Source: Xanthomonas dyei (GTDB lineage Bacteria > Pseudomonadota > Gammaproteobacteria > Xanthomonadales > Xanthomonadaceae). Taken from it: DNA of 64,000 bases. The translations under genes and the position numbers were made by a program. Where the stretch lies: positions 1-64,000 of the forward strand of contig NZ_MDEE01000012.1 of NCBI RefSeq assembly GCF_002939865.1, in the 5' to 3' direction. The notes beneath the pieces were generated by a model that worked only from the letters and a program-made list of their open reading frames with translations, made no database searches and was not told the DNA's origin. Positions 15,863 to 25,322 of the stretch are shown here, in pieces; position 1 is the stretch's first letter, and each line of letters starts with the position of its first letter.

Positions 15863-16870
15863 TCAGAACCCTTCCAGCACCAGCTTGCCGCGGGTGCGAT
15901 GCGATTCCAGTGCGGCGTGGGCGCGGCGCAGGTTGTCGACGCTGATGCGGCCGTAGTGCTCGCCCAACGTGCTGCGCAGCGTGCCGCTGTCCACCAGCGC
16001 GGCGACGCGGTTGAGCAGGTGGTGCTGGGCGATCATGTCGTCGGTGGCGAACAGCGAGCGGGTGAACATGAATTCCCAGTGCAGCGACGCGCTCTTGCGC
16101 TTGAGCGGCAGCACATCGAGCGTGGCCGGGTCGTCGATCAGCGCCAGCTGGCCTTGCGGTGCGAGCACGTCCACCAGCTGGGCAAAATGCTGGTCGCTGT
16201 GGGTCAGGCTGGCGACGTGCTCGACCTGAGCGATGCCGATGCGCTGCAGGCCCTCGCTCAGCGGCTGGGTGTGGTCGATGACGTGGTGGGCACCGAGCGC
16301 GTACACCCAATCCTGGGTCTGCGGGCGCGAGGCGGTGCCGATCACGGTCAGCTTGGTCAGCGTGCGCGCCAGCTGCACCAGGATCGAGCCGACGCCACCG
16401 GCGGCGCCGACCACCAGCAGGGTCTGGCCCTGCCCGCCGTCTTCGGCGATGCGCAGGCGGTCGAACAGCAATTCCCAGGCGGTGATTGCGGTCAGCGGCA
16501 ACGCGGCGGCCTGAGCGTCATCGAGCGTGGCCGGCTTGCGCCCGACCAGGCGTTCGTCCACCAGGTGGTATTCGGCATTGGTGCCGGGGCGATTCAAGGT
16601 GCCGGCGTAGTACACCGCATCGCCGGGCCGGAACAGGCCGACCTCGCTGCCCACCGCATCGACCACGCCGCTGGCGTCCCAACCAAGCACGCGCGGCGCG
16701 TCGACCGCGGCATTGGCGCGCACCTTGGTGTCGACCGGATTGACCGAGATGGCATGGATACGCACGCGCAGGTCGCGCGGGCCGGGCTCAGGCAGCGGCA
16801 GCTCGAGCGCGACCAGCGCGCGCGGGTCGTCGATGGGCAGACCGTGCTGCGGGTAGGCGATGGCTTTCAT
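15863..16870 (-). CDS. Zinc-type alcohol dehydrogenase/quinone oxidoreductase family (MDR)
   Basis: 335 residues. Medium-chain dehydrogenase/reductase with an N-terminal GroES-like part (VNPVDTKVRAN, VLGWDASGVV) and a Rossmann fold marked by VVGAAGGVGSILVQLA. The catalytic-zinc ligands of true alcohol dehydrogenases are absent, which fits the zinc-free, NADPH-dependent quinone/enone reductase branch. The divergent LysR gene begins 96 bases away, so that regulator may control it. Substrate not predictable. Confidence 0.88.
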   Translation of the reverse strand: MKAIAYPQHGLPIDDPRALVALELPLPEPGPRDLRVRIHAISVNPVDTKVRANAAVDAPRVLGWDASGVVDAVGSEVGLFRPGDAVYYAGTLNRPGTNAEYHLVDERLVGRKPATLDDAQAAALPLTAITAWELLFDRLRIAEDGGQGQTLLVVGAAGGVGSILVQLARTLTKLTVIGTASRPQTQDWVYALGAHHVIDHTQPLSEGLQRIGIAQVEHVASLTHSDQHFAQLVDVLAPQGQLALIDDPATLDVLPLKRKSASLHWEFMFTRSLFATDDMIAQHHLLNRVAALVDSGTLRSTLGEHYGRISVDNLRRAHAALESHRTRGKLVLEGF

Positions 16871-16966
16871 GGCGGGCGTCGTGCGGGGAGAGGACTACAT
16901 GGTCGGCCGCCGGGATTAAGAGAAAAACGGGCAAACTGCGCAAGCACTTTCACAGCTGGAGTGAAG

Positions 16967-17878
16967 ATGGTCCGCTTCGACGATTTGGCGCTGTTCGTGC
17001 GCACGGCAGCGCTGGGCAGTTTTTCCAATGCCGCGCGCGAGGCCGACCTGCTGCCCGGCCAGGTCAGCGCGGCGGTGGCGCGGCTGGAGCGGGCCCTGGA
17101 CCTGCGCCTGTTTGCGCGCTCCACGCGCAGCCTGCGGCTGACCGCCGAGGGCGAGCAATACCTGCCCTACGCACGCCAGGTGCTGGAGCTGCTGCGCGAT
17201 GGGCGCGAGCAGGTGCGCGGGCGCGACAGCGAACTGCAGGGCGTGCTGCAGGTGACCGCCCCGTCGGATCTGGGCCGCAATGTGCTGCTGCCGTGGCTGA
17301 CCGAGTTCCGCGCCGCACATCCACGCCTGCGCCTGCGCCTGCATCTGTCCGACCAGGTGGCGGACCTGTATCGCGCGCCGGTGGATGTGGCGTTCCGGCT
17401 GGGGCGTATCGACGATGCGGAGCATGTGGCGCTGCCGTTGGCGCCGCACAACCGGCGCGTATTGGTCGCCGCGCCGTCGTATCTGCAGCGGCACGGGCAG
17501 CCGGCCACGCTGGATGCGCTGCGCGAGCACGCCTGCCTGTTGTATCTGCTGGCCGGGCGCGCCTACGACCGCTGGCAGTTCGCGCTGGAGGGGCGTCGCC
17601 ACATCGTGCCGGTGCGCGGGGCGATGCTGTGCGACGACGCCGACATCGTGCGGCGCTGGGCCGTGGCGGGCGAAGGCATCGCCTACAAATCCTGGCTGGA
17701 TGTGTGCGCCGACGTGCAGGCCGGGCGCTTGCAGGTGCTGTTCCCGGACTGCGGCGACCGCCTGCCGCTGCACCTGGTGTGCCCGCATCGCAAGCAGTTT
17801 TCGCCGGCAGTACGGCAGTTGTACGCGCTGTTTGCGCAGCGCTGCCAGGCGATGACGGCGTTGTATCCGCTGGCTTGA
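16967..17878 (+). CDS. LysR-family transcriptional regulator
   Basis: 303 residues. N-terminal winged helix DLALFVRTAALGSFSNAARE with recognition helix QVSAAVARLERALDLRLF, then a periplasmic-binding-protein-like effector domain (LQGVLQVTAPSDLGRN onward). It belongs to the AaeR/DmlR-like branch by the VRTAALGSFS pattern. Starts at ATG 16967. It is divergent from the MDR reductase gene, the usual arrangement for a LysR regulator and its target. Confidence 0.93.
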   Translation: MVRFDDLALFVRTAALGSFSNAAREADLLPGQVSAAVARLERALDLRLFARSTRSLRLTAEGEQYLPYARQVLELLRDGREQVRGRDSELQGVLQVTAPSDLGRNVLLPWLTEFRAAHPRLRLRLHLSDQVADLYRAPVDVAFRLGRIDDAEHVALPLAPHNRRVLVAAPSYLQRHGQPATLDALREHACLLYLLAGRAYDRWQFALEGRRHIVPVRGAMLCDDADIVRRWAVAGEGIAYKSWLDVCADVQAGRLQVLFPDCGDRLPLHLVCPHRKQFSPAVRQLYALFAQRCQAMTALYPLA

Positions 17879-18263
17879 TGTGCGGTGATCCTGCTGCGTT
17901 AGAAGATCGGCGCGTTGGATGGACATGCGCGCTTGGGCGCGTGCCGGCCGCTGGCACGCACTCGGTCAACAGCGCTCGCCGCCTGCGATCTGCACTGGAG
18001 TCACGTCCCGCCAGACATTCCGTAGTCCGGCATCCACGTCCGGCCAAGCCAGCCCCAGCGCCACAAGGTCTACTCCGGCTGTCTTAAGTCCAGGCGATGG
18101 CGCGTTCGTTGCGGTGATCGCGTCATGGATGTTGCGACTGGTCATGCTGCTGCCAGATGGCACGCGCGCCCTGCCCGCTGCGGCCGCATGACCTTGGACA
18201 GATAGCTTTGCTGCAGCGCGTTGGGCGACACTCGGCGATTCTTTTGGTTCCTTCGAGGTCCGC
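17879..18263. other. Intergenic stretch, no gene seen
   Basis: About 385 bases. Possible short reading frames on both strands have no recognisable family, no good ribosome site and no conserved composition. GAGGT shortly before 18264 is the ribosome site of the permease. Confidence 0.5.
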
Positions 18264-19679
18264 ATGTCGTCTTGGCTCCGGCGCAAATCCATCGATCAGG
18301 TCACCGTGCACGAGGCCGGCCGGCAACTGGTGCGCAGCCTGAGTTGGCCGCACCTGATTGCGCTGGGGATCGGGGCGATCGTCGGCACCGGCATCTACAC
18401 GCTGATCGGCGTGGGTGCGGACAAGGCCGGCCCGGCGGTGCTGCTGTCCTTCGTGGCCGCCGGCATCGTGTGCGCCTGCGCGGCGCTGGCGTATGCGGAA
18501 ATGGCCACGATGATGCCGGCCGCCGGCAGCGCCTACACCTACAGCTACACCGCGCTCGGCGAGAGCATCGCCTGGGTGGTGGGCTGGAGCCTGGTGCTGG
18601 AGTATTCGCTGGTGGTCAGTACCGTGGCGGTGGGCTGGTCGGGCTATTTCGTCGGGTTCCTGCAGTGGTTGGGGGTCAACCTGCCGCATGCATTGATTGC
18701 CGGGCCGCACGCCGGCGGCATCGTGAACCTGCCGGCGGTGGTGATCACCTTTTTGGTGGCCGGCATGTTGATGGCCGGCACCAAGGAAAGCGCCACGCTC
18801 AATGCGGTGCTGGTGGTGCTGAAGATCATTGCGCTGGGCGTGTTCGTGGCGATCGCCTTGCCGGCGTTCAACAGCGCCAACCTGCAACCGTTCATGCCGT
18901 ATGGCTTCTCCAAGGCGATGGGGCCGGACGGCGTGGAGCGCGGAGTGATGGCGGCGGCAGCGATCATCTTCTTTGCGTTCTACGGGTTCGATGCGATTTC
19001 CACCGCCGCCGAAGAGACCAAGAACCCGGGGCGCGATCTGTCGATCGGTATCGTCGGTTCGATGATCGGCTGCACGCTGATCTACGTGCTGGTGGCGCTG
19101 TCGGCCGTGGGCGCGTTGAGCTTCACCGTGTTCGGCAAGAGCCCGGAGCCGTTGGCGTTGATCCTGCGCGAGCTGGGCCACGGCAAGGCGGCGTTGGTGA
19201 TCGGTGCGGTGGCGATCATCGCGCTGCCGACGGTGCTGCTGGCGTTCCTGTACGGGCAGAGCCGGATCTTCTTTGTGATGTCGCGCGATGGGCTGTTGCC
19301 GCGTGGTTTGTCCAAGGTCAACGCCCGCACCGGCACGCCGGTGGCGATCACCTTGTTCACCGCGGTGCTGGTGGCGGCGTTGGCGGGTGTGGCGCGGCTG
19401 GACAAAATCGCCGCGTTGGCCAATGCCGGCACGTTGGCCGCGTTTACTGCCGTGGCGGCATGTTTGCTGGTGTTGCGCGTGCGCGAACCCACCCGTGCGC
19501 GGGCGTTCCGCACGCCGCTGGCCTGGGTGGTGGGGCCGGTGGCGATCCTGGGCTGCCTGTACCTGTTCTGGAGCCTGCCGAGCACCACGCAGGGCTGGTT
19601 CCTGGTCTGGAACGTGCTGGGCGTAGTGGTGTATGTGGCGTATGGGCGGCGCAATAGCCGGCTGGCGAAGGCTGGTTAG
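18264..19679 (+). CDS. APC-family cationic amino-acid transporter-type permease
   Basis: 471 residues with about 12 hydrophobic segments. The first helix carries GIGAIVGTGIYTLIG, the APC substrate-binding G-[ASG]-x-x-G-T-G motif. AYAEMATMMPAAGSAYTYSY is the typical helix 2-3 region of the CAT (YfnA/YhdG) subfamily, and FFAFYGFDAISTAAEETKNP is the helix 6-7 signature. Likely proton-coupled amino-acid uptake in the inner membrane. Substrate not resolved. Confidence 0.92.
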   Translation: MSSWLRRKSIDQVTVHEAGRQLVRSLSWPHLIALGIGAIVGTGIYTLIGVGADKAGPAVLLSFVAAGIVCACAALAYAEMATMMPAAGSAYTYSYTALGESIAWVVGWSLVLEYSLVVSTVAVGWSGYFVGFLQWLGVNLPHALIAGPHAGGIVNLPAVVITFLVAGMLMAGTKESATLNAVLVVLKIIALGVFVAIALPAFNSANLQPFMPYGFSKAMGPDGVERGVMAAAAIIFFAFYGFDAISTAAEETKNPGRDLSIGIVGSMIGCTLIYVLVALSAVGALSFTVFGKSPEPLALILRELGHGKAALVIGAVAIIALPTVLLAFLYGQSRIFFVMSRDGLLPRGLSKVNARTGTPVAITLFTAVLVAALAGVARLDKIAALANAGTLAAFTAVAACLLVLRVREPTRARAFRTPLAWVVGPVAILGCLYLFWSLPSTTQGWFLVWNVLGVVVYVAYGRRNSRLAKAG

Positions 19680-20114
19680 TCCCTTCTCCCATCGGGAGAA
19701 GGTGCCCGTAGGGCGGATGAGGGGCGCCCCAGATATCTTTCAGTGCCATGCATGACGAACGCGTCGCCACGCGCCTTCAAGAGTGAATCATCGACGGGAA
19801 GGTCTTCGCGCTAACGGTCCTGTGCTGCGCGACTGCTTGCGGATGCGCGCTGACCACTCCCTTCTCCCATCGGGAGAAGGTGGCCCGAAGGGCCGGATGA
19901 GGGTACGGGCGAAGCCTGGTGTTATCCAACTTGGTCAGGGGCTTCGCTCCGTACCCTCACCCCAACCCCCGCTCCGCGCCCCGGCCCGCGCTAGCAGCGC
20001 GGGCGCTCCCAGGCACGCGCGCCAGTGGCGCGCAAGCTGTGCCTTATCGCCCCGGGGGAGAGGGGCTTCAAGCTGCGCGCTGCTGGTCAGTGCTTTCGGC
20101 GTCGAGGCTTCCGG
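19680..20114. repeat. Intergenic palindromic repeats (two copies plus GC-rich hairpins)
   Basis: Two copies, 19681-19724 and 19859-19903, of an element that opens CCTTCTCCCATCGGGAGAAGG and runs GTG(G)CCC(G)...GGG(C)CGGATGAGGG: two adjacent hairpins. A third copy is at 26309-26355. Between 19960 and 20062 more palindromes follow (CCCGCGCTAGCAGCGCGGG). The first copy starts two bases after the permease stop and could end its transcript. No gene seen. Confidence 0.8.
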
Positions 20115-22589
20115 TTACTGCGCTGCTGCAGGCGTGGCGCAGAACGAGGTTGGGAGTGCATCCGCTTGGGTGCCCCAGCCTTGCGTGGGCGCCTGCTTGG
20201 TGAGCGCAAACGACAACGTGCCGCCTTGCTGCAATTGCGCCCAATCCAGGAAGACCTTGGTCTGCGGCGTGCCGTTCAAACGCACGCCCTGCACGTACTG
20301 CAGCGCGCGGCCATCGGCGCCCGGGGCGTCGATGCGCAAACGTTTGCCGTTGCCCAGGTCCAGCGTGGCGCGCTTGAAACGCGGCGTGTGCAACAGGAAC
20401 TCGCCGCTGCCAGGCACTGCCGGATACAGCCCCAAGGCGCTGAACAAATACCATGCCGACATCGTGCCGAGGTCGTCGTTGCCGGTGACGCCATTGGGCG
20501 CATTGGTGAACAACTGCTGCGCGGCGCGCACCACGGTGGCGGTCTTCCACGGCTGGCCGATCAGCGTGTACATCCACGGCGCGTGCAGGTCGGGCTCGTT
20601 GTTGGGGTTGTAGCGGTACTGGTTGTAATAGCTGTACGGGCCGACCACCCAGTGCGTGCGCGCGCCGTTGAGCGGGTCCTTGAGCAGGTCGTCGTAGGCG
20701 AAGAAGGTGTCCAGGCGTTTGCCTGCCTGGTCGCTGCCATGCATGGCCTGCAGCATGCCGGGGATGTCCTGCTGCACCAGCCATTGGTATTGCCAGGCAG
20801 TGCCTTCGTGGAAGCCATGTTGCGAGCGTGGGCTGTACTGGTCGTTGGACGGCGCGTACCAGCTGCCATCTTCCAGGCGTGGACGCGGGAAGCCGACAAA
20901 GCTGGTGTCCGCATCGCGCACCGTGGCGTCCCAGACGTGATGCCAGTTGCCGCCGCGCGCGCGTAGCTGGGTGCTGTCGTCGGCATGGCCCAGGGCTTGG
21001 GCCATCTGTGCGAGCGCGCAATCGGCCAGGGCGTATTCCAGCGTGGCCGAGCCGCCGTGGTGCGGGTCCACGTCCATGCCCTTGGAGGGAAACGCGCGGT
21101 CGTATTGCACGAAGCCATTGGCGAGATAACTCGCGTTGCCCGAACGCCCGGAATGCCGCGAGTTGATCGGCGGTTGGCCGAAGGCGTTCTGCCGTAGCGC
21201 GGCGTAGGCCTCGGCCTCGTTGCCCTGCAGCGCGCCGAAGCGCCACAGGTCGACCAGGAACGGCGTCACCGGGTCGCCGGTCATGATGTTGGTGTCGTAG
21301 TTGGCGTAGCCCCAACGCGGCAGCCAGCCGCCCTGCTGATGGATCGCCAGCAGCGAGCGGCCGATGTCGCGCGCGCGCTGCGGGCGCAGCAAGGCGAGCA
21401 GCTGATTCTGCGAGCGATAGGTGTCCCAGAGCGAAAAGTACTCGTAGTAGGTCCAGCCCTCGGCACGATGGATCGCATCGTCATAGCCGCGGTAGCGGCC
21501 ATCGGCATCGCTGCCAGTGAGCGGCTGCAACAAGGCGTGGTAGAGCGCGGTGTAGGCCACGCTGCGGTCGTCCTTGCTGGCGCCGTCCAGCTGCAGGCTG
21601 GCCAGTTCTTTGCGCCAGACCTGCTGCGCGCGCTGGCGCATCTGCTCCAGGCTCAGCAACGTGCCGCCCTGCATGCCATCGGCACGCAGATTGGTGCGTG
21701 CGCCGTCGGCATCCACGTGCGAGATGGCGCTGACCACGGTCACCGCGCGCGCGTCCTTGCCCTTGCCCAGCGGGAAGCTGAGCCAGGCGCCATTGGGTTT
21801 GAGCTCGCCCCCCATGCCGTGACGCGCGCCGGGCACGCCGCCGTCTTCGCCCCACACCCCGTGCGCGGTGAACGGGCGGTCGAATTCCAGCCGGAACCAG
21901 GTGGTGTATTCGTGGCCGCCACAGAAACTCTGCGTGACCAGCTTGCCTTCCACCACGCGGTCGCCGACCAGCTGCACCTGGCTACCGATCACCACGTGGC
22001 GGTCGTTGGCCTGGGCCACGTTGATCAACAGATGGCCGGTGTCGGCGCCGGGCGCGAAGGTGTAACGCTCGGCAGCGGCGCGGGTGAGTGCAGTGGCTTC
22101 GGCGTCGATGCCGCCGTAGTCGGTGAGCCGCACCTTGTAATAACCGGCCTGGCCCACTTCGCCGGCATGCGTGTAGCGCGCGGCATAGCGCTTCTGGTCG
22201 AAGGTCTTGGCGTCGGCGGTGTCGAAATCGCCGCCCGGGCCGATGCTGCCGGTCACCGGCAGGATCGACACCTGCCCGCCCTGCTCCCAGCAACCCGCGC
22301 CGGACAAAAACGAATGCCCAAAGCCGCGGATGTTGGGGTCGTCATAACGCCAGCCGGCGTAGTGCGCGCCGATCGGGCTGACCTGGATCAGGCCGAACGG
22401 GGCGGACGCGCCGGGATACGTATTGCCGTCGTCCTTGCTGCCGATGAAGGTGTTGACCTGCGCCGGGTCCTGCGCGGCCAGCGGCGGCGCAACCGCCATG
22501 CCGAGCAGGCAAAGGGCAGCGGCGCGACGCCACAGCGAGGTTGATGGAAGAGGCAACAAAGAGCGATACGATGCAACAGCAAAGACCAT
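20115..22589 (-). CDS. GH92-family alpha-mannosidase-like secreted glycosidase
   Basis: 824 residues from MVFAVASYRS, preceded by GAGGTG. A signal peptide (LCLLGMAVAPPLAAQ) is followed by VNTFIGSKDDGNTYPGASAPFG, cut here to its key NTFIG and PGA motifs, typical of GH92 alpha-1,2-mannosidases. Further family blocks are GFGHSFLSGAGC, YTALYHALLQP, YEYFSLWDTYRSQ and GNDDLGTMSAWYLFSALG, the last containing the catalytic-domain acid cluster. GH92 enzymes are calcium-dependent exo-mannosidases; in Xanthomonas they are associated with plant N-glycan breakdown. Acts in the periplasm or outside. Linkage specificity cannot be read from sequence. Confidence 0.92.
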   Translation of the reverse strand: MVFAVASYRSLLPLPSTSLWRRAAALCLLGMAVAPPLAAQDPAQVNTFIGSKDDGNTYPGASAPFGLIQVSPIGAHYAGWRYDDPNIRGFGHSFLSGAGCWEQGGQVSILPVTGSIGPGGDFDTADAKTFDQKRYAARYTHAGEVGQAGYYKVRLTDYGGIDAEATALTRAAAERYTFAPGADTGHLLINVAQANDRHVVIGSQVQLVGDRVVEGKLVTQSFCGGHEYTTWFRLEFDRPFTAHGVWGEDGGVPGARHGMGGELKPNGAWLSFPLGKGKDARAVTVVSAISHVDADGARTNLRADGMQGGTLLSLEQMRQRAQQVWRKELASLQLDGASKDDRSVAYTALYHALLQPLTGSDADGRYRGYDDAIHRAEGWTYYEYFSLWDTYRSQNQLLALLRPQRARDIGRSLLAIHQQGGWLPRWGYANYDTNIMTGDPVTPFLVDLWRFGALQGNEAEAYAALRQNAFGQPPINSRHSGRSGNASYLANGFVQYDRAFPSKGMDVDPHHGGSATLEYALADCALAQMAQALGHADDSTQLRARGGNWHHVWDATVRDADTSFVGFPRPRLEDGSWYAPSNDQYSPRSQHGFHEGTAWQYQWLVQQDIPGMLQAMHGSDQAGKRLDTFFAYDDLLKDPLNGARTHWVVGPYSYYNQYRYNPNNEPDLHAPWMYTLIGQPWKTATVVRAAQQLFTNAPNGVTGNDDLGTMSAWYLFSALGLYPAVPGSGEFLLHTPRFKRATLDLGNGKRLRIDAPGADGRALQYVQGVRLNGTPQTKVFLDWAQLQQGGTLSFALTKQAPTQGWGTQADALPTSFCATPAAAQ

Positions 22590-22850
22590 GCAAGACACCT
22601 CGGAGAAGAGGGCGGCCGGGGCCGCAGGTGAGAGCGCGCGTACCGGTCGCCGCAAGACGCGGCGACCGGCGCAGGACGAGCGTGCGCGAAGACCGACGCA
22701 TGCCACAACCCCGGATGGCGTCAGGCGCAGCAATTACCTTGTCTGGATGCACCGCTCTACGTCGCACTCACTCCGCACAGAACACGCGCCGATGGCGACG
22801 CAGCGGAGGATTGCCACGTCCTGATTGCCCTTGAATTCAGCCAAACAGCT

Positions 22851-22998
22851 TAAGAGCGGCTCACACACCGTACCGAGCAGTCGTCAGGTGGGTGCGGACG
22901 GCGCTCTCAGCACCGGGGTGGACGCGTGGACCATGCCGCACCGAGCAACGGCCGCGCCCGCCTGGCGGTGGGCACAGTCGTTTTGTTAGCTGCTCTTA
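22851..22998. repeat. Dispersed ~150-bp element with inverted ends, copy A
   Basis: Opens TAAGAGCGGCTCACACA and closes TTGTTAGCTGCTCTTA, imperfect inverted ends. The interior (AGCAGTCGTCAGGTGGGTG, GGACGGCGCTCTCAG, CCGCGCCCGCCTGGCGGTG) is shared with copies at 48698-48846, 25205-25272 (partial, inverted) and 59113-59230 (diverged). No coding potential. A non-autonomous MITE-like element or structured RNA repeat. Confidence 0.8.
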
Positions 22999-23106
22999 GG
23001 AATCGTCCAGGCGGCACGGCGGTGTGGCACGACCTGGTCAGGGCTCCGACATGGTGCCCGCGTTCTCTTGGACCAACCTCCACTCCGGCCGACTCCTGGC
23101 GGCGCG

Positions 23107-24615
23107 TCAGTCGCGCGTGGAGGCAAGCGTTTGGTGATCCGGCGGTTCGAACAGATCTGCGTAGCGCGCACTGAAGCTTTCACGGTCGGTGACGAAGGCT
23201 TCCAGGTCTGGCACATTTCCGCGCGCGAATGGGGGCAGCTCGACCCCATGCGCGTTTGCCAAGGCACGGATGGCCAATTCGGTCTTTGCCGCGCTTCCTC
23301 GCCGGTCAGGCATCGCATGAGCCATCCACCAATGCAGGTTGCCAAGCGCCGGCATCAGCTCGGCGGGATCGTGGCGTCGGGCAACCAGGTCGCCGAACAA
23401 GTTCTCGACATGGTTCATGATCGGCTGTACCAGTTCGAAAGGAGTGTGCTGGATGCAGAATGGAAAAGCGGCGGCTTCAACCGGTCCATCCTGTTCTGCG
23501 CGCCCCTGTTGGGCGAGCGGGTGGTGAAAGTCGTCCGGATTCACTGCCAGCCGTAGCTGGGTGAGCGGAATCTTTTCCCCATTCAATTCGCCCACCATTT
23601 CGAAGACGTCATGCGCCATGAACCCGTCGGGCGTCGTCAGCCCAGCATCCGCAGCAAGGCCATTGGCTTGCCGAACCAGCGGAAGCTGGCGCACTCGTTG
23701 TCGCAGATGCGCATAGTGCGGTGAGAGGGGTGTGGTGACGTTGGTCTGCCGTGGGTAACCAGCCGCAAATGGCTGAGCATCCCCTTCTTTCGGTTTGCCG
23801 GGACCACCTGGCTGCGCTGTTTGCTGGGTGGCCCAGCTATGACGCGCTGCGCCCGAGAAATCCCACAGTTGGCGGAAGGTCTGGATCTGCCCGCTTGCGA
23901 TGCGTGCGCCTCCTTCCCGGGCCGTGGAATGAAAGCGGCGACCATACTGTTGATTTTCTGGTGTCGATTCCTGGTTGACGCGTAGATCTGGCCACCGTGC
24001 CACACCGGTCAACGCAATCTGTGTGGGCGAGAGTTTGCTTTGCGCCACAGGTCCTGGCAGTGCGTGACGGATGGGTGGCGATACGGCGGTGAACAGATGG
24101 TCCAGCCCCTGCGTACCAGGTGCCAGCGCCGCCGATGCCGCGGCCTTTAGCAACATCTTGGGTCCGTGCGTCGTGACGGATTGAATTGCCGGCTCATGGA
24201 AAAGACTGCTCTCGATGTGCAGCCTGCGTGCGCCTTGCTCTTCGGCGTAGAGCAGCTGCAACTGCACATCCGAACTGATCCGTTGCTCTGGAGTCAGCGC
24301 CTCGGAGGGACGGTGGCGCTGTAGATCCACGGTCACTTTTTCGCCCGGTCTGGACAGTGCCATCTCGATACCTGCCAAGGCCGCATTTACCGGCTGCATT
24401 GGCAGTGTTTGATGACTCGCACCTTCGGAAGTGTTCGCTGTTTCCTTCGTGCCGGCACAAAGCATGCCGGGAAGCGCTTTTCTCACCTTCCGTTTGAGTC
24501 CGCTCAGGGGGCCGACGGCGGTCGTCGATGCCTGCGGCGCATCTCTCAGTTGCGGTGACTGCGGTGTATCGCTCGAGGCAATGCCGCTGTGCGATGGCGC
24601 TTTGTTGATCTTCAT
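23107..24615 (-). CDS. Candidate type III secreted effector (Xop-like), family unknown
   Basis: 502 residues with no signal peptide, lipobox or membrane segment. The first 60 residues are rich in Ser, Thr, Pro, Ala, Gln and poor in acidic residues (MKINKAPSHSGIASSDT), as in type III secretion signals. Composition is Gln/His/Arg-rich and unlike housekeeping neighbours. A C-terminal block NLHWWMAHAMPDRRGSAAK is the most distinctive segment. Upstream is an imperfect PIP-box arrangement (24654-24717), which would place it under HrpX. It is bracketed by a repeat element and a TonB-receptor remnant, suggesting an accessory insertion. I cannot name a Xop family; a plain hypothetical protein remains possible. 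Confidence 0.55.
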   Translation of the reverse strand: MKINKAPSHSGIASSDTPQSPQLRDAPQASTTAVGPLSGLKRKVRKALPGMLCAGTKETANTSEGASHQTLPMQPVNAALAGIEMALSRPGEKVTVDLQRHRPSEALTPEQRISSDVQLQLLYAEEQGARRLHIESSLFHEPAIQSVTTHGPKMLLKAAASAALAPGTQGLDHLFTAVSPPIRHALPGPVAQSKLSPTQIALTGVARWPDLRVNQESTPENQQYGRRFHSTAREGGARIASGQIQTFRQLWDFSGAARHSWATQQTAQPGGPGKPKEGDAQPFAAGYPRQTNVTTPLSPHYAHLRQRVRQLPLVRQANGLAADAGLTTPDGFMAHDVFEMVGELNGEKIPLTQLRLAVNPDDFHHPLAQQGRAEQDGPVEAAAFPFCIQHTPFELVQPIMNHVENLFGDLVARRHDPAELMPALGNLHWWMAHAMPDRRGSAAKTELAIRALANAHGVELPPFARGNVPDLEAFVTDRESFSARYADLFEPPDHQTLASTRD

Positions 24616-24653
24616 AAGATCCGGTAGTGCAGGACTACGGTGTTTGTTTTTTG

Positions 24654-24717
24654 AACATAGCGCACAACGACTTGCATTCAGACGATGGGCTGAGAAAGTG
24701 GTGGCGCTTCAAGCGAA
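24654..24717 (-). promoter_or_regulatory. Imperfect PIP-box-like promoter of the candidate effector
   Basis: On the minus strand: TTCGC (24717-24713), 16 bases, TTCTC (24696-24692), 32 bases, then TATGTT (24659-24654), about 40 bases before the ATG. The HrpX-bound PIP box is TTCGC-N15-TTCGC with a -10 box about 30-32 bases downstream, so the spacer is one base long and one half-site base differs. Confidence 0.35.
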
Positions 24718-25204
24718 GCGTTCGTCTGCCCTAACCAAAAATGCAACAGTTCTGGCGGTGTCCCCCGGACCCGAAGCACCAGGAGACGTCTGCGCGCAGC
24801 TGCGGTGCTCCAAGCATGCGAACACGTCCGTGCTGCAGTTTGTGGATCGTGAGCGCACAAGGAGGTAGAAGACCGGCGCGCCTGCAAGCGCAGTGTCTTG
24901 GATCCACCGCATCGGTTCGAGCCGGTTCCAACGGGTGCCGTCCTCACCCGTTTTGCAGCGAGCAAACGTCATTGGAAATCTCGTCGCTCAACAGCGCATT
25001 GGCAGCCATAGCCCATTTTTGAATACGGTCGGCAGGGACGCGACCACGCTGCCCAGCAGCTGCTTGACGCCGATCAGGCGCGAGGCCTTGCGCAACTGAC
25101 CAATGCTGAGCACCTCGATACAGCCGAAGAAGGCATTCGGAAATCATGCCGATCTTGACCGTTCAACCGACGCTCGGCGTCTTCGGCGACTTTTTGCAGG
25201 CCGC
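24718..25204. other. Non-genic stretch with a decayed coding fragment
   Basis: No intact gene. On the minus strand 25000-25147 one frame reads FFGCIEVLSIGQLRKASRLIG and continues to a TGA near 25000; the Arg/Leu-rich helix faintly resembles an ion-channel segment, but the fragment is too short to assign. Confidence 0.3.
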
Positions 25205-25272
25205 CTCCTTGGTTCTGAGTGCGCCGTCCACATCCACATGACGACTGCTCGCTACGTTTTTGTTGGCCGCTC
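25205..25272. repeat. Dispersed element with inverted ends, copy C (partial, inverted)
   Basis: The reverse complement (AGAGCGGCC...CGAGCAGTCGTCA...GGACGGCGC) matches the first half of copy A at most positions. The second half is missing. Confidence 0.65.
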
Positions 25273-25322
25273 TGAACGTATCGAGCCGCATTCATGACGA
25301 CATGCGGTGGGCGATGGTCGGC

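Noticed and set aside
17966..18292. 108-residue minus-strand frame
   Set aside because: Overlaps the permease start and shows no family or ribosome site.
24893..24960. Possible tRNA (GGTTCGA motif)
   Set aside because: Arms do not pair and no acceptor end is present.
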